A DNA stretch of 64,000 bases, taken from the NCBI GenBank assembly GCA_030526045.1, contig JAUNDN010000011.1, forward strand, positions 1 through 64,000, given 5' to 3'. Positions 58,256 through 64,000 of the stretch are shown here, piece by piece. Source of the stretch: Bacillota bacterium. Its GTDB lineage: Bacteria; Bacillota; Clostridia; Lachnospirales; Lachnospiraceae. A program made the translations under genes and the position numbers. The notes under the pieces are model-generated. The model did not search any database and had not been told where the DNA came from. It saw only the letters and a list, made by a program, of their open reading frames with translations. The stretch's first letter is position 1; each line of letters starts with the position of its first letter.

Positions 58256-60956
58256 CAGAATCGCTGACTGATTCCCCAGGCAAAACATATTGCAAAGAGC
58301 GCTTCCCCTCATGATTCCCGCTTTGAAATTCCTCAAGGATCTGCCTTGCAGCAAGTGCTACCTCCTTTTCAAACTCTCTTGAGGACACCAGATGGCAGCC
58401 TTCTCCTACAATAATGATCTGTTCCAGCCCGTCGGAGGTGACGACCGTCACATCGTATTTCTTGGCGTTCTCATGAGCGAACCGTTCAATATACCGGTCA
58501 GCCGTCTCGGCTTCCTTGGTATATACCACATGAATATTGTGATAATCCAACACTTCCGTGGGATGTCCCTCCAGGCGGTAGGCATCAAACACGGCAATCA
58601 GATTACACTTCTTAACTGCCTGATAATTGCACAAAGCATCCAAAAGCTTTCCTCTTGCCCCGTCCAAATTAGTCTGCGCAAGCTCCTTCAGCTCCTCCCA
58701 GGCAAAAATGACATTATAACCGTCCACCAGCAAATACTGTTCTTTCTTTACCACAGGTTTATATATTCTGGTTTCCTGTTCCAAGTAAACACTCTCCCGG
58801 CTCCCCCGGTGCTTCCAGCCTTCCCTTCCGGTACTCCCTGCTTCCCTTCTGTTGGCATGAGAAGCACTGCGAAGAATAGCATCGATTTCTTCCGTTCCCA
58901 GCCATAACTCACTGTGCTCTTTTCCACCGACTCCCTTGGGACGTACCCCTAGCATACTACCGGGTCCATCTGCCCAGGTTGTCTCAATATAGTCCGGCTT
59001 TGGCTGGGCATTTCCCGCAAGAGAGCTTTCCAGATGCATATACTCCGACACCTGATCCCACTCCACAATAAAGCCCGCTCCGTGGGCACAGAAAACTGAG
59101 CTTGCCGGATTTTCCGTATCGCGTTCCGGATCATACGGATGTGCCGCAAGCACCTCTTCTGTATTATGACAGGGGAAATATCCCTTCAGACTACACTGCA
59201 GCTGTCCTCTTCCCCCGGTATATGCCACAACCTCCTGCTGGTAGTCCTGCATTTCCGACATCGGTGCAATTCCTCTCAGCACCGCCATTTTGTCCTCATT
59301 CTGTTCCAGCTCGAATTCCGCTTTCTGCTTTTCCAGATCCGTCATTGCCCGCCCCACACTCTCCCGTGGCAGAGAAAGACAAAACTCATACCAGGGCTCA
59401 AGCAGGATGCTTTCTGCCTGCATCAGCCCCTGTCTGATGGCACGGTAAGTCGCCTGTCTGAAGTCACCACCCTCTGTGTGCTTCTGATGTGCCCGGCCCG
59501 AAGCCAACGTGATCTTTAAATCTGTAATGGGCGAACCGGTAAGGACTCCCGGATGTTCCTTCTCCTCCAAATGAGTCATAATAAGCCTTTGCCAGTTTAG
59601 ATCCAGCATGTCCGTGCTGCAACGGGAATGGATCACAATTCCGCTCCCCGGCTCTCCCGGCTCCATAAGAAGATGCACCTCCGCATAATGACGCAACGGT
59701 TCAAAGTGTCCTACTCCCTCTACCACATTTGCAATCGTCTCTTTATAGACAATGGTTCCGGTTCCCAGTTCCACCGGGACCCCGAATCTTTCCTGTATCA
59801 GGTTCTTTAGGACTTCCATTTGAACCTGTCCCATAAGCTGCGCCTTCAGCTCCTTGTTCTGTTCGTCCCACAGGATATGCAGCTGCGGTTCCTCCTCCTC
59901 AAGCTGTCTGAGCTTAGGTAGCATGGTTACAGCATCGCATCCCTCCGGCAGTATCATACGGTAGCTCATTACGGGCTCCAGAACAGGACAAATGACCTGT
60001 TCCTCAAAGCCAAGTCCTTCACCGGACCAGCTTTTCGTCAAACCGGTCACTGCACAGACGCTTCCGGCCCTCGCTTCGCTCACTGTTTCAAATTTTTCGC
60101 CTGAATAAATCCGGATCTGATTGACCTTCTCCTCCCAGGCTTCCTTCCATCTGCCTGTTCCGCTAAGACTCTCTCTTGCCTTCAGGCACCCGCCTGTAAT
60201 TTTCATGTGGGTCAGACGGTTTCCCTGCGCGTCCCTGGTGATTTTATACACCCGTGCCCCAAACTCAGCCGGATAGTACCTCTCCACAGTCCATTCATCC
60301 AGCCCCTCCAGCAACTCCTCCACACCGAATAGCTTTAGAGCGGAGCCAAAAAAGCAGGGAAAAACCTTTCGTTTCCCGATAAGATCTCTGATTGCCTCCG
60401 GAGAAACCCTGCCCGACTCCAAATACTCGTTCAGGCATTCCTCCTCGCAGACTGCAATCTCCTCAAAAAACGCTGCAGTTTCCCTGTCTGTAAAATCAAC
60501 ACAGCTCTCTCCCAGCTGTTCCTTCAAATTTCCCATTAGGATCTGTCGGTCAGTTCCGGGCTGATCCATTTTATTGATAAAAAGAAATACCGGTATGTCA
60601 TAGCGCTTTAACAGCTTCCAGAGAGTATGCGTATGCCCCTGTACGCCATCGCTGCCACTGATCACCAGAATAGCATAGTCAAGCACCTGCAGCGTGCGTT
60701 CCATCTCCGCAGAGAAATCCACATGTCCAGGTGTATCTAACAGCGTCATTTGGGTGTTTCCCACCGTCAGCATCGCCTGCTTGGAAAAGATTGTAATTCC
60801 ACGCTCCCGTTCCTGACTGTAGGTATCCAAGAAAGCATCCTTCCTGTCAACCCTCCCCAGCCTTCTGATACTTCCGCAGGTATAGAGCATTCCCTCCGAT
60901 AAAGTTGTTTTTCCGGCATCCACATGCGCCAGTATTCCTACCACCAGCTGTTTCAT
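58221..60956 (-). CDS. TetM-like translation GTPase fused to Rae1-like NYN nuclease domain
   Basis: A 911-residue protein. Residues about 1-650 are an EF-G-like ribosomal GTPase of the TetM/TetO group: GILAHVDAGKTTLSEGM (G1), ERERGITIFSKQ (G2), LLDTPGHVDFSAEMERTL (G3), NKMDQ (G4), domain II and the EF-G IV/V equivalents (VVEGVGHFEPLRHYAEVHLL). The C-terminal part (about 737-880) is a NYN/PIN-like domain: LLVDGYNVIFAWEELKEL, LIAVFDAYRLEG, TKEAETADRYIERFA and VVTSDGLEQ with VSSREFEKEV. This is closely similar to Bacillus Rae1 (YacP), which cuts mRNA in the ribosomal A site. The start at 60956 (AAGGA upstream, MKQLVVG) is preferred over 60974. The tail strongly suggests a ribosome-targeted nuclease. 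Tetracycline resistance should not be assumed. Confidence 0.9.
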   Translation of the reverse strand: MKQLVVGILAHVDAGKTTLSEGMLYTCGSIRRLGRVDRKDAFLDTYSQERERGITIFSKQAMLTVGNTQMTLLDTPGHVDFSAEMERTLQVLDYAILVISGSDGVQGHTHTLWKLLKRYDIPVFLFINKMDQPGTDRQILMGNLKEQLGESCVDFTDRETAAFFEEIAVCEEECLNEYLESGRVSPEAIRDLIGKRKVFPCFFGSALKLFGVEELLEGLDEWTVERYYPAEFGARVYKITRDAQGNRLTHMKITGGCLKARESLSGTGRWKEAWEEKVNQIRIYSGEKFETVSEARAGSVCAVTGLTKSWSGEGLGFEEQVICPVLEPVMSYRMILPEGCDAVTMLPKLRQLEEEEPQLHILWDEQNKELKAQLMGQVQMEVLKNLIQERFGVPVELGTGTIVYKETIANVVEGVGHFEPLRHYAEVHLLMEPGEPGSGIVIHSRCSTDMLDLNWQRLIMTHLEEKEHPGVLTGSPITDLKITLASGRAHQKHTEGGDFRQATYRAIRQGLMQAESILLEPWYEFCLSLPRESVGRAMTDLEKQKAEFELEQNEDKMAVLRGIAPMSEMQDYQQEVVAYTGGRGQLQCSLKGYFPCHNTEEVLAAHPYDPERDTENPASSVFCAHGAGFIVEWDQVSEYMHLESSLAGNAQPKPDYIETTWADGPGSMLGVRPKGVGGKEHSELWLGTEEIDAILRSASHANRREAGSTGREGWKHRGSRESVYLEQETRIYKPVVKKEQYLLVDGYNVIFAWEELKELAQTNLDGARGKLLDALCNYQAVKKCNLIAVFDAYRLEGHPTEVLDYHNIHVVYTKEAETADRYIERFAHENAKKYDVTVVTSDGLEQIIIVGEGCHLVSSREFEKEVALAARQILEEFQSGNHEGKRSLQYVLPGESVSDSATNVPRTDKLP

Positions 60957-61004
60957 AGCTTCCTTTTCTTCCATTGCGCTTCCAGTAGCTTAAGTGTGCT
61001 TCTA

Positions 61005-61877
61005 TCAGTTAATAAGTGCCCTTCTTCCAAGCTCTATAGCGCCCATAATTCCCTGATCATCGCCAAGGCTTGCAGGTACAATATAATGCTCCATGTCTTT
61101 GAGTTCTTCTGTCTGGATGTAACCGTTCAGCATTTCCGCTACATAGCGGCGTATCATTGGAAACAACTGCTTCTGGTGCATAATACCGCCTCCCAGAATA
61201 ATCAGTTCCGGAGATAAGGTAAGAATATACCCCGAAAGCGCCTGTGCGATGTAATATGCCTCCAGATCCCAGACCTCTTCCCGATCCTGCAACGCTACCG
61301 CCTTTTGTCCCCAGCGTTCCTCAACTGCCGGTCCTGCCGCCATTCCCTCCAGACAGTTTTTATGGTAAGGGCATTTTCCTCCATAGGTATCATCTGCACG
61401 TCTTTGAATCATTACATGGCCTGCTTCCGGATGAAGCATTCCGTGTAGCAGCTTTCCTTCAATGTAAATCCCTGCACCCACACCGGTTCCGATCGTCACA
61501 TAGATGACGCAGTTCTTTCCTTTTGCCTGACCGAAGGTAACCTCACCAAGGACAGAACCGTTTACGTCCGTGTCGAAACCAACCGGACAACCAAGCGCTT
61601 TTTCAAAAACCCCTACGATATTGTAATTTGCCCATGCCAGCTTGGGCGTACTGGTGATGTACCCATAGGTAGATGAGCTTCTGTCCGGGTCAATCGGACC
61701 AAAGCAACCGATTCCAAGTGCCTCCACTCCGGCCTTCTTAAAATAGTCAATCATTTCCGGAACTGTTTCCTCCGGTGTCTTTGTGGGAATGGAAATCTGC
61801 TCGTAAATTCTTCCTGTCTCATCCCCGATGGCACATACCATTTTGGTTCCGCCTGCTTCCAATGCTCCAATCCTCAT
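61005..61877 (-). CDS. ROK family sugar kinase, fructokinase-like
   Basis: A 290-residue ROK-family kinase. The N-terminal phosphate loop is GALEAGGTKMVCAIGDETGR. GFDTDVNGSVLGEVTFGQAK and YVTIGTGVGAGIYIEGKLLH are the sugar-binding and nucleotide motifs. HPEAGHVMIQRRADDTYGGK followed by CPYHKNCLEGMAAGPAVEER is the zinc and ROK signature. The combination is that of the YdhR/ScrK-type fructokinases. AGGAG precedes the ATG. It lies between the DUF6020-like gene and the TetM-like gene on the same strand. The sugar (fructose, mannose or other) is not proven. Confidence 0.9.
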   Translation of the reverse strand: MRIGALEAGGTKMVCAIGDETGRIYEQISIPTKTPEETVPEMIDYFKKAGVEALGIGCFGPIDPDRSSSTYGYITSTPKLAWANYNIVGVFEKALGCPVGFDTDVNGSVLGEVTFGQAKGKNCVIYVTIGTGVGAGIYIEGKLLHGMLHPEAGHVMIQRRADDTYGGKCPYHKNCLEGMAAGPAVEERWGQKAVALQDREEVWDLEAYYIAQALSGYILTLSPELIILGGGIMHQKQLFPMIRRYVAEMLNGYIQTEELKDMEHYIVPASLGDDQGIMGAIELGRRALIN

Positions 61878-61889
61878 CGCCTTCTCCTC

Positions 61890-63599
61890 CTAAATCTCCT
61901 CTATGAATGTTTCTGCTGCCGTTTCTTCTTCCGCTTCTGCCAGTTCTTCCGACCTTGCTTCTTCTACTGTTTCTGCCGACCCCTTCTTCGCTGCCTCCCT
62001 ACACGCCCGCAAGGATACAATCAAGTAAAGCGGTGCGCACAGGAACAGGGAATATACATATCGAAAAGAAAATGACAGTGGTGTCGCAACCATGATGGAA
62101 AGCCATACTCCCAGCGTGGGAAGTACCGCAATCAAACCTGTAAAATACCGTTTCTGAATGCAAATGCAAACACAAAGAAGCAGCAGCCAGGCCCAAAGCG
62201 CAGCACTGATATAATCCCGCGGCTCCACGAGCTCCCTAAAAGAAATTCCCGTATAATAGTCAAAGTAGTCACTCATAACATAACCGGAATTACTGAAATG
62301 AAAATTGCAAATATACGCCGAAGCCGACCCCTGACTGATATCCCAGAATCCAATGGTGGAAAGCACATAAGCCTTTAATCCCTTCACCGGGTTTTGCAAC
62401 ATCATGTGAAGATAATGTCCGATAAATTCCCCGCTATGTTCCTGAAAAAACTGTCTGTCAAAGGTTGGATCAAATTTAATGTAATCAACCACTGTAGGCT
62501 CATACAACGCTTTCCAGTTTTCCAGTGGCATGATCTGTTCCATAAAAGCAAGTTCATCCGCTTCCACTGCGCCATCCGTTGAAAGCACATATGCCACCTG
62601 TTGGATGGGTATGCCCATACTCTCCACCGTCCGGTCTACGTTATAGCCCTTTGCATCATAGACAGGCCCCTGTATCACCAGGGAAACGGCCGCAATCACC
62701 ACAGATGCAATTCCAATTTTTATTGCAGCTGCTTTTTGTTTTTTAAGGCAAATAAGCACGATCACTACTGCACAGAAGATCATGACATAAATGCCGTTAT
62801 TTCTAAGGAAAATCGTCAAAAGACTAAAAAGACAATACTCGGCGAACTCCTTCCACGATAAATCCGGCTTGTTCTTTGCAAATGTCTGGTAAAGGAACAA
62901 GGAAAATAAAAACACAACAAGGCTGAAAATCGTATCCTTCCACAGAGATATTCCATAAAAAGGATACAACGGGAAAACTCCTATAAGCAGAAGCATAAAT
63001 GCAATAAATAGTTTGTGAAATCCTCTTCTGTAGCACCAATAGACAAAGCCCGCCATTGCAAGTGCCATTCCCGCAAGCTGAACCACAGTAAACAGCTCCA
63101 GCCCGTAATACTCCGTTTCTCCTCGGAATGCACCGGTCAGAAAGAACATCAGCTTCCAGATCAATGTGTACAAAATAGGATTGTGGTTATCCAGAGCATC
63201 CTGTCCTAATGCCATTCTGATGGAATCTACTGTATCCGAATAAATTCCGCCGGGCCAGTAGGATGGCAGATAGGGCAGCCACAAAAGCATGATCATAAGA
63301 AAGAACAGCACAAACACATATTTTTTCGCTTTCCTTTCTTCTTGAAAAAACACACCCGATATCTGCCCCAAAACAAAGAGCAGTCCTTTTACCACCACAT
63401 AAATCAAAGCCAGCAGAACACAAAACGCTGCTCCGTCCAGCATTGAAAAATCCGTCACAAAAGTGTTTTCCAGATTTGTTCCGTCCGGCGTATAGTTCAC
63501 ATGCCGGCTGACGATCAGCATCACAGCGAACATTGCGGAAAAGAGTAGCAATGCCCAGTTCATTTTCCTGATAGTTTTTACCACATTCACATTTTTCAT
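61890..63599 (-). CDS. DUF6020-like polytopic membrane protein (paralogue)
   Basis: A 569-residue membrane protein with about 12 helices, a paralogue of the gene at 47819. Shared blocks are SYWPGGIYSDTVDSIRMAL, NHNPILYTLIWKLMFFL, FYGISLWKDTIFSLVVFLF, FLRNNGIYVMIF and MVATPLSFSFRYVYSLFLCA. The C-terminal 30 residues are Glu/Ala-rich (EEARSEELAEAEEETAAE). Its role in surface polymer assembly is only suggested by the family. GGGAAAT precedes the ATG at modest spacing. Downstream is the ROK kinase (12 bp), upstream a phosphatase (21 bp), so they probably share one transcript. Confidence 0.82.
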   Translation of the reverse strand: MKNVNVVKTIRKMNWALLLFSAMFAVMLIVSRHVNYTPDGTNLENTFVTDFSMLDGAAFCVLLALIYVVVKGLLFVLGQISGVFFQEERKAKKYVFVLFFLMIMLLWLPYLPSYWPGGIYSDTVDSIRMALGQDALDNHNPILYTLIWKLMFFLTGAFRGETEYYGLELFTVVQLAGMALAMAGFVYWCYRRGFHKLFIAFMLLLIGVFPLYPFYGISLWKDTIFSLVVFLFSLFLYQTFAKNKPDLSWKEFAEYCLFSLLTIFLRNNGIYVMIFCAVVIVLICLKKQKAAAIKIGIASVVIAAVSLVIQGPVYDAKGYNVDRTVESMGIPIQQVAYVLSTDGAVEADELAFMEQIMPLENWKALYEPTVVDYIKFDPTFDRQFFQEHSGEFIGHYLHMMLQNPVKGLKAYVLSTIGFWDISQGSASAYICNFHFSNSGYVMSDYFDYYTGISFRELVEPRDYISAALWAWLLLLCVCICIQKRYFTGLIAVLPTLGVWLSIMVATPLSFSFRYVYSLFLCAPLYLIVSLRACREAAKKGSAETVEEARSEELAEAEEETAAETFIEEI

Positions 63600-63620
63600 T
63601 TCTTTATTTCCCTGTATTAA

Positions 63621-64000
63621 TTATGATATATTTTCTTGTATAATTTTCTTGTATAGCTCTTCTTTTTCAAGCTCCACGATTCCCGTATTTCCGGTTTTAT
63701 AGTTTTTGGCCATATCTTCAAAGGGCGTATTGTACACATATGACATAAGTGTCATTATTATGGCGCTGTGTGTCACTATCAAAGCATTTCCTTCGGTTTC
63801 TTCCATGATCTGTGCAAGCGCGGGCAGTAATCTGTCAAGCAACTGTTGATAGGATTCGCCTCCCGGCGGCACCTGATATCTGCGATTTTGGTACCAGCAT
63901 TGGTATTCATCGGCAAATAATTCTCTGACCTGAGGCCAGGTAAAGCCCTCCCAGCTCCCCAGGGACATCTCCTGTAAGCCATCCTTCACCACAGGTGGTA
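63621..64000 (-). CDS. Histidine phosphatase family protein, 5' end outside window
   Basis: The C-terminal 126 residues or so of a phosphoglycerate mutase-like (histidine phosphatase) protein. LQEMSLGSWEGFTWPQVREL is the conserved block after the catalytic RHG, and ALIVTHSAIIMTLMSYVYNT carries the second catalytic His. NTGIVELEKEEL is the usual C-terminal strand. The RHGxT motif and start lie beyond position 64000, so the gene is partial only because the window ends. Family members act on sugar phosphates, alpha-ribazole phosphate or phosphoglycerate; the substrate is not clear. It is 21 bp upstream of the DUF6020-like gene. Confidence 0.88.
   Translation of the reverse strand, partial: PPVVKDGLQEMSLGSWEGFTWPQVRELFADEYQCWYQNRRYQVPPGGESYQQLLDRLLPALAQIMEETEGNALIVTHSAIIMTLMSYVYNTPFEDMAKNYKTGNTGIVELEKEELYKKIIQENIS

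Noticed and set aside
58221-60956. Tetracycline resistance gene
   Set aside because: The GTPase is TetM-like, but the fusion to a Rae1-type domain and the housekeeping context make a resistance label unsafe without a test.
1-64000. tRNA, rRNA, CRISPR arrays, insertion sequences, prophage
   Set aside because: No tRNA cloverleaf with T-loop and acceptor pairing, no repeated spacer pattern and no transposase, integrase or phage structural gene was found.

Overview
The window reads as chromosomal DNA of a low-to-mid GC Clostridia, most likely a Lachnospiraceae-type gut Firmicute. The grounds are a leucine T-box, AGGAGG-type ribosome binding sites, LL-diaminopimelate aminotransferase (DapL), a glnA-ANTAR pair, ECF sigma/anti-sigma genes and many single-membrane lipoproteins. 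About 57 protein genes are supported, roughly 50 of them on the minus strand in tight operons. I see no rRNA, tRNA, CRISPR array, prophage or insertion sequence. The species call is inference; no marker gene is present.

Layout. 1-3.4 kb: GtrA-like flippase subunit with two small proteins, then a T-box-controlled 2-isopropylmalate synthase that carries a C-terminal AraC-type DNA-binding domain. 3.4-8.5 kb: TauE/SafE exporter, a DUF5684-like membrane protein, an ECF sigma/anti-sigma pair, and dapF-dapL. 8.6-13.3 kb: a phosphate operon (half-length PstS-like lipoprotein, Na/Pi symporter, polyphosphate kinase) and a divergent small membrane protein. 13.4-17.9 kb: a four-gene TelA / substrate-binding-like / XpaC-like / VWA-lipoprotein operon. 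18.0-29.9 kb: a phospholipid and organic-phosphate block (GT4 glycosyltransferase + Zn-dependent phospholipase C; a second phospholipase C + UMF1 transporter; a Ugp-type glycerol-3-phosphate ABC operon with glycerophosphodiesterase and HAD phosphatase). 30-36.7 kb: two-component system, second GT4 + DedA, diguanylate cyclase, ANTAR regulator. 36.7-47.7 kb: glnA, an FMN_bind-like degenerate protein, serine hydrolase, creatininase-family hydrolase, and a housekeeping run (nadE, hslO, methyltransferase, DUF368, HisC-like, GT2). 47.8-64 kb: cell-surface and envelope genes (two paralogous DUF6020-like membrane proteins, GT39-like protein, acyltransferase, His/Cys-repeat surface protein), an amino-acid ABC transporter, a TetM-like GTPase fused to a Rae1-like NYN nuclease domain, and a ROK sugar kinase.

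Main insight. Promoter-proximal arrays of TTTACA-like hexamers repeated every 11 nt occur before the PstS-like/NptA/Ppk operon, the ugp operon and the GT4-phospholipase C operon. Similar but weaker arrays precede a possible small RNA and the small divergent membrane gene. This is the geometry of PhoP/PhoB boxes. Together the genes suggest a phosphate-starvation regulon that frees diacylglycerol and phosphate from phospholipid, rebuilds the membrane with glycolipid, imports glycerophosphodiesters, and manages polyphosphate. No PhoP regulator can be assigned with certainty; the two-component system at 30.0-33.0 kb sits beside the ugp operon but resembles VanRS-type systems.

Other unusual architectures are the LeuA-AraC fusion, the ribosomal GTPase-NYN fusion, the 19-residue HxH...C repeat protein, and the VWA/TelA operon. 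All functional statements are from reading sequence and family knowledge; no search was run.
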